From positions 1-64,000 of the forward strand of contig NZ_SMKZ01000024.1 of assembly GCF_004349065.1 (NCBI RefSeq): a DNA stretch of 64,000 bases, in the 5' to 3' direction. The stretch is from Jiangella asiatica. GTDB lineage: Bacteria; Actinomycetota; Actinomycetes; Jiangellales; Jiangellaceae. Shown piece by piece: positions 43,545 through 51,806 of the stretch. The position numbers were made by a program, and so were the translations under genes. The stretch's first letter is position 1. Every line of letters begins with the position of its first letter. The notes beneath the pieces are model-generated. The model did no database searches. It was given only the letters and a program-made list of their open reading frames with translations, and was not told the DNA's origin.

Positions 43545-44066
43545 TCAATGCCCTGGGGCCGGCAAGCAACCGCCGTCGGCGATGCCCCCGCCGACGTGAA
43601 GGGTGACCTCGGTGTCGCGAACCTCGCCGTAGACGCACCCGGACCCGGTGCTCACGCCGATGGCCAGCCCGCCGTTGGCTACCTCGGACGACCCATGGGC
43701 CTGCACGTTTTCGTAGCCCAGTGGTTGCAGGACCGCGAATGCGTCGTCCACCGTCAGCGGGCCGGCCGCGACGGCTTCGGTCAGAGCCGCGGCGATCCGG
43801 TCCCGGTGCTCGACGGCGCCGTCCCGCCATTCCGGCGGCAGCTCGCTGCGCTGCCGATAGGCGTCGTTCGCGCGCATGCCGGCGTCAGGGTCGTAGCCCA
43901 CGCAGTCGTCCGGCACCAGCTGGTCGTGCACCGAAGGGCAGGCGCCAGTGGGCGAGGAACCGGCCCGCCCGTCATCGGCAATCGAGCCGCAGCCGACGAG
44001 ACAGACTGCGGCCAGGATGCAGAACGCGGGGACGGCGAAAGCCTTCACCGTCTCAGCGAACAGCAC
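43545..44066 (-). CDS. Hypothetical lipoprotein
   Basis: A 173-residue exported protein. A hydrophobic N-terminus (FAVPAFCILAAVCLVGC) ends in the lipobox LVGC with the lipidated Cys at about 26. The mature part has conserved-looking stretches PDDCVGYDPDAGM and SGCVYGEVRDTEVTLHVGGG, with four Cys that could form disulfides. I do not recognise the family. The assigned GTG 44066 has no close ribosome site (GGAGG lies about 26 bases upstream), and GTG 44048 would give a shorter but still valid signal. Function is unknown. Confidence 0.68.
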   Translation of the reverse strand: MLFAETVKAFAVPAFCILAAVCLVGCGSIADDGRAGSSPTGACPSVHDQLVPDDCVGYDPDAGMRANDAYRQRSELPPEWRDGAVEHRDRIAAALTEAVAAGPLTVDDAFAVLQPLGYENVQAHGSSEVANGGLAIGVSTGSGCVYGEVRDTEVTLHVGGGIADGGCLPAPGH

Positions 44067-44533
44067 CGCGTCCGCAATGTCGAGCCTCGCCTCCTCACTG
44101 TGGGGCGGGCCATGAAGTTCGTGCCGAAGCTCTCCGCACTGTGCTGCGCCTAGGCATGGTGTGATGCCGGCGCCGTTGAGCGAGCCGATGCGCGCAGGTC
44201 GCCGAGGCGCTCACGGCTGCGACGTGCCTGATGTTCACCAAAGAGCGGCATGCCCGGCGGTGTCGAGCTGCGTGCGGCGCTGAAGCGGTGGGCCATCAAC
44301 ACCCGCCGCCGCGGCGAACCGCACCAGCCCGGCTGGGTGAGCGACACCATTGCGCTGGGCCGCCGGCCACAGCAGGCCGGCCTCCGCGCCCGCCGACACC
44401 AACGTGCTCCGCCAGCTCCTCCACAGCCTCGCAGTCCGCCTCGACGGTGGCATGCGCGCAGCCAGCCTCACATCACGGTGGCGGACGATCGGCGAGGTCG
44501 GCAAGGTCCCGTCACCACCGGAACTCACCCGCG

Positions 44534-44900
44534 CTCCATCACCACCTCGACACCTTCGGCACCACACCCGACGGACGCCTGTTCGTCGGCGAACGCAGCA
44601 CCGACCACCTCCCCGCCCTCACCGTGTTCCGCGTCTGGAACCGCGCTCGCCAAGCGGTGTTCGGCGCCGACGCAAGGCGCTCACTCGTGGCGCTGCGCCC
44701 CTACGACCTCCGCCACGCGGCCGTCTCCACCTGGCTCAACCCCGGCGTCCCACCGACCGAGGTCGCGACCTGGGCCGCTCACTCCGTCGACGTCTGCTCA
44801 AGATCTACGCCAAGTCCATCGACGGCGACGACGCCGGCACCGCGCGGCGATCGAGCAGGCCTTCCGCGACTGCGGCCCCACCGCCCGTCAGCGATACCGG
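44534..44900 (+). pseudogene. Frameshifted tyrosine recombinase (integrase) C-terminal part
   Basis: The first frame gives a clear integrase catalytic segment: LDTFGTTPDGRLFVGER, ALTVFRVWNRARQAVF, then RPYDLRHAAVSTWLNPGVPP containing the catalytic R and H box. After about 44790 the match moves to another frame (LLKIYAKSIDGDD, the region of the catalytic Tyr), then to a third (AIEQAFRDCG). At least two frameshifts and a missing N-terminal half make it non-functional. It overlaps the 3' end of the TetR gene by a few bases. Confidence 0.8.
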
Positions 44901-45466
44901 TCGATGAGGCAGCGGGCCATGTCCTTCGCCCGTTGCGCGGCCTCTCGATCCCCTTCGGCAGCGGACACTATCGAGCCCTTCATCAGGATGTGCCAGGAGC
45001 GGGCGAACGCGTCCGGGTCACGCAAGCCCGCCTCCTGCGCCCGCTCCCGGACGATCGCCCGGATGTTCTCCAGGTATTCGATGCTCGCCGCCCCGAGCGG
45101 ATGATCCCCGCCCATCTCGAGTAGCACGTTGATGAAAGAGCAGCCGTCGAACCCGTCGCTGCCGAACCAGTCGTCGAACACGTCGAAGATGGCCAGCAGC
45201 CGCTCCTCCGCGGTGGAACCCCGCTGCTCGGATCCGGCCTTCACGAAGCCGAGAGTCCATTCCTGTTCACGCCGCTCCAGGAAGGCCAGAACGAGATCGG
45301 TCTTGGACCGGAAATGCCGATAGAACGTCGCCTTTGCCACCTTCGAACGGTCGATGACCTCGTCGACCCCGACCGCGCGGATACCGCGTCGCGCGAACAG
45401 GTCGTAGCTGGCCGACAGGATACGTTCTCTGGCGTCGACGGTTGGCGTCCGATCACTGTGGAGCAT
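44888..45466 (-). CDS. TetR-family transcriptional repressor
   Basis: A 192-residue TetR-family regulator. The N-terminal HTH (about 14-60) reads RERILSASYDLFARRGIRAV and VIDRSKVAKATFYRHFRSK, with the C-terminal region (TetR_C_6/AcrR-like, EWTLGFVKAGSE onward) forming the ligand pocket and dimer face. ATG 45466 lies 20 bases downstream of a perfect 13-bp palindrome ACAGAC-c-GTCTGT, a typical TetR-family operator, so autorepression is likely. No transporter or enzyme is divergent from it except the ArsR operon at 45777, 300 bases away; its target is unclear. Confidence 0.9.
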   Translation of the reverse strand: MLHSDRTPTVDARERILSASYDLFARRGIRAVGVDEVIDRSKVAKATFYRHFRSKTDLVLAFLERREQEWTLGFVKAGSEQRGSTAEERLLAIFDVFDDWFGSDGFDGCSFINVLLEMGGDHPLGAASIEYLENIRAIVRERAQEAGLRDPDAFARSWHILMKGSIVSAAEGDREAAQRAKDMARCLIDRYR

Positions 45467-45486
45467 GCCACGAACGCTAGCTTGTA

Positions 45487-45499
45487 ACAGACCGTCTGT
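45487..45499 (-). promoter_or_regulatory. TetR-type operator
   Basis: ACAGAC-c-GTCTGT, a perfect dyad with a single central base, 20 bases upstream of the tetR-like start. Many TetR-family repressors bind such palindromes of 13-17 bp over their own promoter. Seen: dyad. Inferred: binding by the adjacent product. Confidence 0.7.
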
Positions 45500-45753
45500 C
45501 TTACGGCTACCCGCTCGTTGCCCTGGTTGGCGGTAGTCGCAACCCCACGCCGCCGCGGTCTGGATCTCCATCGGCGTAGCGATACAAGCCGGGGACGACA
45601 TGCCCGGGCGGGAACTCCTCCAGCACCGCACGCCCCTCATGCCAACCTCCACATCTTGCCTGGAGTTCCAGACGATGACGAATCGCATCTGGTGCGGCCT
45701 CGTCATCGTTGCTGGCTGTCGCCTAGGAAGGTCCGGTCCATCCCACGCTTTCC

Positions 45754-45769
45754 CATATGGGTATATGAT
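45754..45769 (+). promoter_or_regulatory. ArsR-type operator and leaderless-type promoter
   Basis: TATGAT (45764-45769) is a consensus -10 whose start would fall at about 45776, on or next to ATG 45777, so the message may be leaderless. The dyad CATAT-GGGT-ATATG (45754-45767) has the same N4-spaced layout as the ArsR operator at 6800-6817 and overlaps the -10. It is A/T-rich in an otherwise very GC-rich window, which supports a regulatory role. Confidence 0.65.
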
Positions 45770-45776
45770 AGGGGTC

Positions 45777-46118
45777 ATGGCACGGGCAGCGACGACGTCG
45801 GACGTCTTCAACGCGATCGCCGAGCCGCAGCGCCGGAAGATCCTTGTGCTGCTGCGGGCCGGTGAGCGGCCGGTGACCGAGTTGGCCGTGGAGCTGGGGA
45901 TGACCCAGCCGGGAGCGTCCAAACACCTACGGGTGCTCCGGGAGGTCGGACTGGTGCGGGACCGCAAGGCGGGCAAGCACCGCCTGTACGGCCTTGACGC
46001 CCGCGGGCTGCGACCGGTCCACGAGTGGACCGGCGGATTCGAGCGGTTCTGGAACGAGAGCTTCGACCGGCTGGACGCGTACGTGCGGGACCTCAAGCAG
46101 GCAAGGCAGGAGGAGTAG
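45777..46118 (+). CDS. ArsR-family helix-turn-helix repressor
   Basis: A 113-residue winged-helix regulator. The starting helix FNAIAEPQRRKILVLLRAGE and recognition region GMTQPGASKHLRVLREVGLV are typical of ArsR, with the wing RDRKAGKHRLYGLD. No metal-binding Cys motif. It is the first gene of an operon with an SRPBCC protein and a DHFR-like protein; this trio is common in actinobacteria and likely autorepressed through the dyad over its promoter. The start ATG 45777 is supported by the -10 box placed 8 bases upstream. Confidence 0.9.
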   Translation: MARAATTSDVFNAIAEPQRRKILVLLRAGERPVTELAVELGMTQPGASKHLRVLREVGLVRDRKAGKHRLYGLDARGLRPVHEWTGGFERFWNESFDRLDAYVRDLKQARQEE

Positions 46119-46121
46119 CTG

Positions 46122-46628
46122 ATGAGGGCGACGGGACGAGGAGCGCCGGCGCAGTCCGCGACGGCGGACCGGGAGATCGTGATCTCTCGAGTCATCAATG
46201 CCCCGCGGGAGTTGGTGTTCGAGGTGTTCACCGAGGTGCGGCACCGGTCGCGGTGGTGGGGCCCTGACGGGTTCACCACCACTACGCGGGCGTTCGAGTT
46301 CCGGGTCGGCGCGGAGTGGGACTTCGTGATGCACGGACCGGACGGGACGGACTACTCCGAGTGGATCACCTGGACCGAGATCGCCCCGCCGGAGCGGATC
46401 GCACTGCGCCACGGTGAGTCCCGCGGCGATCCGAACGCATTCGAGTCGGTCCTGACGTTCGCGCCCGACGGGGCGGCGACCCGGATCGAGATGCGCACGG
46501 TCTTCCCCACCACGGAACTGCGTGACGAGGCGGTCGAGAAGTACCACGCGATCGAGGGCGGCCAGCAGACCCTGAGCAACCTGGCTGCCTACGTCACCGA
46601 GATCGCTCGGACACGAGTTGAGGACTGA
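46122..46628 (+). CDS. SRPBCC/AHSA1-domain protein
   Basis: A 168-residue START-like (Bet v 1 fold) protein of the AHSA1 family. It shows the entry REIVISRVINAPRELVFEVF, the family's HRSRWWGPDGFTTTT, and FEFRVGAEWDFVMHGPDGTD, ending in the long C-terminal helix EGGQQTLSNLAAYVTE. A hydrophobic pocket for a small ligand is expected; the ligand is unknown. GGAGGAG lies 6 bases before the ATG. Stop and start of neighbours are 3 bases (ArsR) and 1 base (DHFR-like) away, indicating a single operon. Confidence 0.9.
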   Translation: MRATGRGAPAQSATADREIVISRVINAPRELVFEVFTEVRHRSRWWGPDGFTTTTRAFEFRVGAEWDFVMHGPDGTDYSEWITWTEIAPPERIALRHGESRGDPNAFESVLTFAPDGAATRIEMRTVFPTTELRDEAVEKYHAIEGGQQTLSNLAAYVTEIARTRVED

Positions 46629-47248
46629 TGGCCGGAAAGGTGTTCTTCAGCGTATCGATGTCGCTGGACGGGTTCATCGCACCCGAATCGGTCTCGGAGT
46701 TGATGGGGCGGCAGTGGGTGGAGCTGCAGGCGTGGATGTTCCCGCTGCGGTTCATCCGGGAGAACTTGAGTCTCGGCGAGGGCGGCAAGGGGGGACGCGA
46801 CAACGACATCGTGCGGGAGACGTTCGAGCGCACCGGCGCGAGCGTCATGGGCAAGCGCATGTTCGACGCCGGCGAGCAGATGTGGCCGGAGAACGCCCCG
46901 TTCCATACACCGGTGTTCGTCGTGACGCACGAGAAGCGTGATCCCTGGGAGCGGCTGGGCGGCACAACCTTCCACTTCGTGAACGACGGCATCGAGCCAG
47001 CGCTCGACCAGGCCCGCGAGGCCGCCGGCGACCGCGACGTCCGCATCGCCGGCGGCGGCGCAACGATCCTCGAGTACCTGAGCGCCGGCCTGATCGACGA
47101 GTTCACGATCGCGCTCTCACCCGTGCTCTTCGGCTCCGGAATCCGCCTGTTCGAGGGCGTCGACGCCGCCCGCGTGGCCCTCGAGCCGCTACATGCGGAG
47201 CCAACCGATCGGGTCACCCACCTGAGCTACGCAGTGCGAAAGCGGTGA
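46628..47248 (+). CDS. Dihydrofolate reductase family protein
   Basis: A 206-residue RibD-C/DHFR-fold protein. FFSVSMSLDGFIAPESVSEL opens the fold, ASVMGKRMFDAGEQMWPEN supplies the nucleotide loop, VFVVTHEKRDPWERLGGTTF is a feature of a distinct sub-group, and GLIDEFTIALSPVLFGSGI ends it. Its ATG overlaps the SRPBCC stop. It appears to be the enzymatic member of the ArsR-SRPBCC-DHFR operon. Third intact DHFR-like gene in the window and not closely similar to the other two. Confidence 0.87.
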   Translation: MAGKVFFSVSMSLDGFIAPESVSELMGRQWVELQAWMFPLRFIRENLSLGEGGKGGRDNDIVRETFERTGASVMGKRMFDAGEQMWPENAPFHTPVFVVTHEKRDPWERLGGTTFHFVNDGIEPALDQAREAAGDRDVRIAGGGATILEYLSAGLIDEFTIALSPVLFGSGIRLFEGVDAARVALEPLHAEPTDRVTHLSYAVRKR

Positions 47249-47282
47249 CTGTCTGATCTCTGCGCCACGGGCGGGGCCAGGG

Positions 47283-47519
47283 GAGGGTGAGATTCGAAGC
47301 TCTGAGCATCGGGAGGCTGTCTCTTCGAGGCTATTCGCCCCACGTGAATACGACCGGGCAGAGCCACCGGGAGACCTGGCCGCATGGCTGGTCACCGACG
47401 AGCATGGCAGGGTCGGCTCCGTCACTGTCGTACGGGCGTCGGAGTTCCATCGGGCGCACGTACCACGTCCCGGTTCCCTGGCGAGGATCAGCCTGATCGG
47501 TCTCGGATCTCGAAGCTGA
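47283..47519 (+). pseudogene. Fragment of an unknown protein gene
   Basis: An open frame ending with TGA at 47517-47519 reads as protein (EYDRAEPPGDLAAWLVTDEHG, then SVTVVRASEFHRAHVPRPG) but has no start or ribosome site and no recognised family. Its end overlaps the HesB-like gene in antisense. Most likely a relic; function unknown. Confidence 0.3.
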
Positions 47520-47781
47520 CTTGTCCCTGGTTTCCGACGTGGGCGTCCAGGGCCTTGTCCTCGAGGGCCGCAACCGCCGTCGGGTCCAGGAAGACACGAG
47601 CCCCCTCCGCCTCGATCACCTGGTCGCCGGGCCCAGGGCGGGCGGCGAGCTCAACAGAGAGTGCCGAGGCGCCGTTCGTCGGTGCTGCCGCCGCGATCCG
47701 AAGGCCGATCGCCCGCGGAAGCTCAGGCTCCTCGACGAGCGAACGGATCACGGATACGGCATTGGCGGTCAGAGCGAGCAC
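47488..47781 (-). CDS. HesB/IscA-like protein lacking cysteines
   Basis: A 97-residue protein aligned with the HesB-like (A-type iron-sulfur carrier) family of actinobacteria: LALTANAVSVIRSLVEEPEL, GLRIAAAAP, LSVELAARPGPGDQVIEAEG and GARVFLDPTAVAALEDKALD. The three cysteines that bind the cluster in IscA/ErpA are absent; there is none in the whole protein. Iron-sulfur carriage is therefore doubtful, and the adhesin-like annotation often given to such proteins is only a name. GTG 47781 has GGGAGG 5 bases upstream. It is a stand-alone gene. Confidence 0.75.
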   Translation of the reverse strand: MLALTANAVSVIRSLVEEPELPRAIGLRIAAAAPTNGASALSVELAARPGPGDQVIEAEGARVFLDPTAVAALEDKALDAHVGNQGQVSFEIRDRSG

Positions 47782-48027
47782 GTCTGCCTCCCATCGAGTC
47801 CACCGCTTCTCTGTACGGCAATACCCCTCGGCCGGGACCGCAAGCCGTGGCGGAACACTGCGACATAGCCAGGTGCGCGGGAACTGCCGGGAACCGACAG
47901 TTGGTCTGGTGCTCCCACGCGTTGACGGCGAGGACCGGCGAACTACTCGACATCTTCCGGCTTCACACCGGTACCGCCGGCATGCACCTAGATGAGTGAT
48001 TCCCAACCATGGGTCCGTCGCCGTAGG

Positions 48028-48707
48028 TCATCGGCGACCGCTTTCGTGGATGCGTCGATCTTCCAGTCGTGCCAGATCGCGACCGTGCACACGAGCTGGC
48101 GTTGGGCGACGCGCACGATCACGCCAGCCGGGGTGCGGCGGCCATGCCTGGTCCCTCGAGCGCCCTCGAGCGGCATAGTGCAGCAGGGAGACGCCGTTTC
48201 GGTAGCGGCGGGCCTGTACCAGCTGCAACCTCGGCACGTCGCACCCTTCAGGGAACAGCCTCCGCCCGCGGCCCTGGACGGCAGGGTAGACGAACAGGCG
48301 GTACTCGTCGACCAGCCCGGTCCCGATCAGCGCATGGCTCAACGTGATGCTGCCGGTGACCACGATGTTGCGGCCCTCCTGCTCCTTCAGGGCCCGCACC
48401 TGGGCCATCCAGTCGCCGGCGAGCACGGTTGAGTTGTGCCACTGCGGGTCGGTCATGGTCGAGGAGACCACGTACTTGTGGACCTCGTTGAGCTCGTCGG
48501 TGATCCCGGACTGGTCGTCGGTCTGCAGGGGCCAGTAGCCGCGGAAATCCTCGAACGTCTGCCGACCCAACAACAGGACGTCCCCTGCTCCGGCCGCAGG
48601 CGTCCCGCCTCCACCAGTTCCTGATCCTGATCGGCGGGATCGAACCAGTCGCCGAGCATCTCGATGGAGCCGTCGAGGGTGATGTTCTGGGTGATCGCGA
48701 GTGTCAT
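48028..48707 (-). pseudogene. Frameshifted dihydrofolate reductase family gene
   Basis: ATG 48707 opens MTLAITQNITLDGSIEM, the normal N-terminus of this family, and runs to about 48590 (PADQDQELVEAGR). The rest of the fold is then found in another frame: AGDVLLLGRQTFEDFRGYW, KYVVSSTMTDPQWHNSTVLA, and VDEYRLFVYPAVQGRGRRLF. A single frameshift near 48590-48600 separates the two, with the downstream frame extending to a stop at 48028. It is either a pseudogene or a sequencing error in one gene. It would be the fourth DHFR-like gene in the window. Confidence 0.75.
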
Positions 48708-48723
48708 CATGTGTGTGCAGACC

Positions 48724-48741
48724 ATTCCGCGGTCGCGGAAT
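48724..48741. promoter_or_regulatory. Perfect inverted repeat between divergent genes
   Basis: ATTCCGCG-GT-CGCGGAAT, 8 perfect base pairs around 2 bases, placed 17 bases before the DHFR-like pseudogene start and 67 bases before the PepE gene. It is short and palindromic, more like an operator than a terminator. No regulator is adjacent. Confidence 0.5.
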
Positions 48742-48807
48742 CATCCCCAACCCAGCTGTGCGTTGGTGCGGGTTGTAGGTCGGTGTGGTCCACGCCAGGA
48801 TGACCGG

Positions 48808-49455
48808 ATGCGGCTCTACCTGTCGTCGTTCCGGCTCGGCGCCGAGCCGGAACGGCTGCGTGCGCTCGCCCGCAGCGACCGCCCGGTAGCGGTGATCGCA
48901 AACGCCTGCGACGCCGCGTCCAGCGATGACCTGCGGTCGGCCGCGGTGCGGGCCGAGCTGGACGCTCTCACCGGCATCGGGCTGGCCGGGTTCGAGCTGG
49001 ACCTGCGCGACCACGTCGGCGACCCGGACGGTCTGGCCGCCGCACTCGCCGAAGCCGAGATCGCCTGGCTACGCGGAGGGAACGTCTTCGTGCTGCGGCA
49101 CGCGCTGGCCGTCAGTGGGGCGGACCAGGTGTTCAGGACGCTCCTGGCCGAGGACCGCATCGTCTACGCCGGCTACAGCGCCGGGCCGTGCTGCCTCGCG
49201 CCGAGCCTACGCGGGCTCGAGCTGTGCGACCCGGTCGACGACCTGCTCCGCCTGCACCCGCGGGCGGAGGTGCCGTGGGACGGACTGGGCGTACTGGACC
49301 GCGCGTTCGTGCCGCACCTGGACACGCCCGGGCACCCGGAGACCGGCGCGGTCGGCGAGATCGCCCGCCACTACCGAGAGCAGGGGCAGCCGTACTGGGC
49401 GCTGCGCGACGGCCAGGCGCTGGTCGTCGACGGCGACCACGTCCAACTGCGCTGA
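48808..49455 (+). CDS. Peptidase E-like (family S51) protein
   Basis: A 216-residue protein of the peptidase S51 family, class I glutamine-amidotransferase-like fold; relatives cleave Asp-X dipeptides or cyanophycin. The nucleophilic Ser is in VYAGYSAGPCCLAPS and the oxyanion or Asp/Glu specificity region is in AWLRGGNVFVLRHAL; a His in DRAFVPHLDTPGHPE completes the picture. ATG 48808 is chosen since the frame upstream lies in the divergent control region. Cytosolic peptidase; exact substrate unknown. It is a single-gene unit. Confidence 0.87.
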   Translation: MRLYLSSFRLGAEPERLRALARSDRPVAVIANACDAASSDDLRSAAVRAELDALTGIGLAGFELDLRDHVGDPDGLAAALAEAEIAWLRGGNVFVLRHALAVSGADQVFRTLLAEDRIVYAGYSAGPCCLAPSLRGLELCDPVDDLLRLHPRAEVPWDGLGVLDRAFVPHLDTPGHPETGAVGEIARHYREQGQPYWALRDGQALVVDGDHVQLR

Positions 49456-49593
49456 CCCTCCCGCAGCGCCTGCGCAACGTCTGGGCGGCTCCGCGCCGCC
49501 AGCCGAGGCCGCCACCCTGATTGTCCGGAAGCCGTCCTCACGTCCGCCGGCGCGCCAGTAGGCCGACCAGCACCGCCGCGCCACTAGAGCAGC

Positions 49594-50610
49594 TCAGCGG
49601 CCGTTTGGTGTGATCACGACCTTGAGACCGGTTCGCTGGTCGGCCTGCCGGAACGCCTCGCCTGCCTGGTCGAGTGGGAAGGTGTGCGTGACGATGGAGC
49701 TGACGTCGACTAGGCCGCGCTCGACGAGCCGGATGGCACGGGGGTAGGTCGCCTTCATGCGGCGGGACATCTTGAGGGTCAGTCCTTTGCGACGTGCCTC
49801 GGCGGCCGGGAAGGTGGTCCGGTCGTCATCCGGGATGCCGGCCAGGACCACCCGCCCGCCGGGACGGGCGGCGGTCACGGCCAGCTCGACCGCGTCGTCG
49901 GTCCCAGCCACCTCGATGACCACCTGCGCGCCCTTGCCGCCGGTCGCCGTCGCCAGCTGTGCCGAGGCGTCGTCGGCCCCGGCATCGACGACGACGTCGG
50001 CGCCCACCGCGGCAGCCGCGTCGCGACGATGGGCCAGCGGCTCGACCGCCACCACCAGCCCGGCGCCGGCCGCCCTGACCAGCTGAACGGCGCACAGGCC
50101 GATGGGCCCGCACCCTACGACCGTGACCGTGGAACCCGGCCTCGGCCGGCCGAGGTCGACGGCGTGCAGGGCCACGCCGAGCGGCTCCAGCATCGCTGCG
50201 TCCGCATCGCTGAATGCGTCGGGAACGACGTGCAGCAACTCCACCGGCCAGGCAAGATGCTCTTGAAGGCCCCCGTCCTGGCCGCCATGGCCGGCGAATC
50301 GCACCCGGGGACACAGGTTGTGGTCACCCTCGAAACATTGGTCACACGCGCGGCACGGCTGCGCCGGGTCGACGGCGACACGACGGCCGTCGTACGGCCC
50401 GCCCTCCACTGTGCCGGCCATCTCGTGCCCGAGGACCAGAGGCTTCTGCAGCACCGCGTCGCCGATGCCGCCTTCGGTGAACCAGTGCAGGTCCGAGCCG
50501 CAGAGGCCCACAGCGGTGACTCGGACGAGCGCCTCTCCGTGACCCGCGGCCGGGCGGTCCTCCTCCGTGATCCTGACGTCTCCGACCCCGTGCAGCCGGG
50601 CAACCTTCAT
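49594..50610 (-). CDS. Zinc-dependent alcohol dehydrogenase (sorbitol/threonine dehydrogenase type)
   Basis: A 338-residue medium-chain dehydrogenase. Catalytic zinc ligands are Cys in VGLCGSDLHWF and the GHE motif in LVLGHEMAGTV; four cysteines of the structural zinc lobe are in CRACDQCFEGDHNLC. The NAD(P) fold is TVTVVGCGPIGLCAVQL. ATG 50610 overlaps the isomerase-like stop by ATGA. It is the last gene of the LacI-controlled sugar operon and probably oxidises a polyol or sugar derivative released by the operon's glycosidase-like enzyme. Confidence 0.92.
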   Translation of the reverse strand: MKVARLHGVGDVRITEEDRPAAGHGEALVRVTAVGLCGSDLHWFTEGGIGDAVLQKPLVLGHEMAGTVEGGPYDGRRVAVDPAQPCRACDQCFEGDHNLCPRVRFAGHGGQDGGLQEHLAWPVELLHVVPDAFSDADAAMLEPLGVALHAVDLGRPRPGSTVTVVGCGPIGLCAVQLVRAAGAGLVVAVEPLAHRRDAAAAVGADVVVDAGADDASAQLATATGGKGAQVVIEVAGTDDAVELAVTAARPGGRVVLAGIPDDDRTTFPAAEARRKGLTLKMSRRMKATYPRAIRLVERGLVDVSSIVTHTFPLDQAGEAFRQADQRTGLKVVITPNGR

Positions 50611-51806
50611 GCGTGTCCCATTTCCGTGACGTGAGGGGCATCGGGATTGATGTCCGGGCCGAAGAACTTGATGATGACGAGATCGTCGTCGCCGGTGTTC
50701 ACGTACTCGAGCGGCTGAACCGCGCGGTCGTGGACGACGAGCAGCTCGTCGGCGCCGACCTGCCCACCGAGCACGGCGGTGCCGCCGATCGTTCCGCGTC
50801 CCCGCCACGCCAGCAGGTTGAAGACCCCACGTTCTCGAGCGACGTACCGAGCGCCCGGCGCGATGATCAGCCGCTTGCCGCTGAACTTCGTCGAGCCGTA
50901 CAGGATCCATGCCTCGGTGACGCCGTCGGCGTCGTGGAAGACCCGCGGGGCGAGATGACGGTTCTCGTAGAAGTATGGATCGGCGTTGGCCGGCCAGTCG
51001 ACCCAGTCGAGAACGGCGTCCTCTCCGCGGACGTCCCGCTCCGCCCTATCGACGTCCTTGTACAACAGGTCCTTGCTGATCAGCGCCCCGGCGTTGAGGG
51101 CCTGGAACATCGAGAGCGTGTCGGAGTCCTCCTGCAGCTCGATCGTCAGCGCTGTCCCCGGGGCATGCAGGACGCCCGACGGTACGAAGAAGCCTTCCTC
51201 GGCCACCTGCAGGTACGCGGGCGCGTGCTTGAGGATCTCATCGGAGTCCCATGACCTGAGGTACTGCAGGAAGATCCTCCGGCCGGACCCGTCAGCCAGG
51301 CTCGGATGCGTGCCCAGGAACGTTTCTGGATGCGTGCCCAGGTCGACGCCGGGCGGCAGGTAGTACGCCTCGTCCTTGGACTTCCGTCCGACCAGTTCCG
51401 CGTACCGCGACGGCGGGTGGATGTGGTACGGGATGCGCGCGGCGAAGTCGTAGATCTTGGCCAGCCGCCCGAGCCCGTCATGTGTCGCCGCATAGGCCGT
51501 CCCCAGAATGTCCGTGGGTGCCGCGCGGACCGCCGCCTCGAGGGACAGCCGGCGGCCATCGGCGAGGCGGATGTGGCTGATGCCCTCGTCCGGCGGGCCG
51601 ACCTCGTTGTCGGCGTGCGTGGTCGACGCCAGCCAGCGCTCGCAGATGAAGCCGCGGTCGCCGACGTCGTACTCGTCCTCGGCCAGGCCGAGGCGCCGGC
51701 CGGGCGGCAGCCAGTCGCGCGCGACCAGGGCCGGATCGAGTTCGAGGATGCCGTCGCCGTCTCCCATGGCGTCCTCCAGCACCGACCGGACGTCAGTCGT
51801 GGTCAT
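50607..51806 (-). CDS. Mannose-6-phosphate isomerase-like cupin protein
   Basis: A 399-residue protein that looks like a class I mannose-6-phosphate isomerase or related sugar isomerase with two cupin domains. Metal-ligand strings HIHPPSRYAELVGRKSKDEA and VPSGVLHAPGTALTIELQ are visible, with the second, C-terminal cupin around GTAVLGGQVGADELLVVHD and VQPLEYVNTGDDDLVI. It overlaps LacI by 14 bases and the dehydrogenase by 4. Within a sugar-catabolic operon an aldose-ketose isomerase step is plausible, but the family has several activities. Confidence 0.75.
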   Translation of the reverse strand: MTTTDVRSVLEDAMGDGDGILELDPALVARDWLPPGRRLGLAEDEYDVGDRGFICERWLASTTHADNEVGPPDEGISHIRLADGRRLSLEAAVRAAPTDILGTAYAATHDGLGRLAKIYDFAARIPYHIHPPSRYAELVGRKSKDEAYYLPPGVDLGTHPETFLGTHPSLADGSGRRIFLQYLRSWDSDEILKHAPAYLQVAEEGFFVPSGVLHAPGTALTIELQEDSDTLSMFQALNAGALISKDLLYKDVDRAERDVRGEDAVLDWVDWPANADPYFYENRHLAPRVFHDADGVTEAWILYGSTKFSGKRLIIAPGARYVARERGVFNLLAWRGRGTIGGTAVLGGQVGADELLVVHDRAVQPLEYVNTGDDDLVIIKFFGPDINPDAPHVTEMGHA

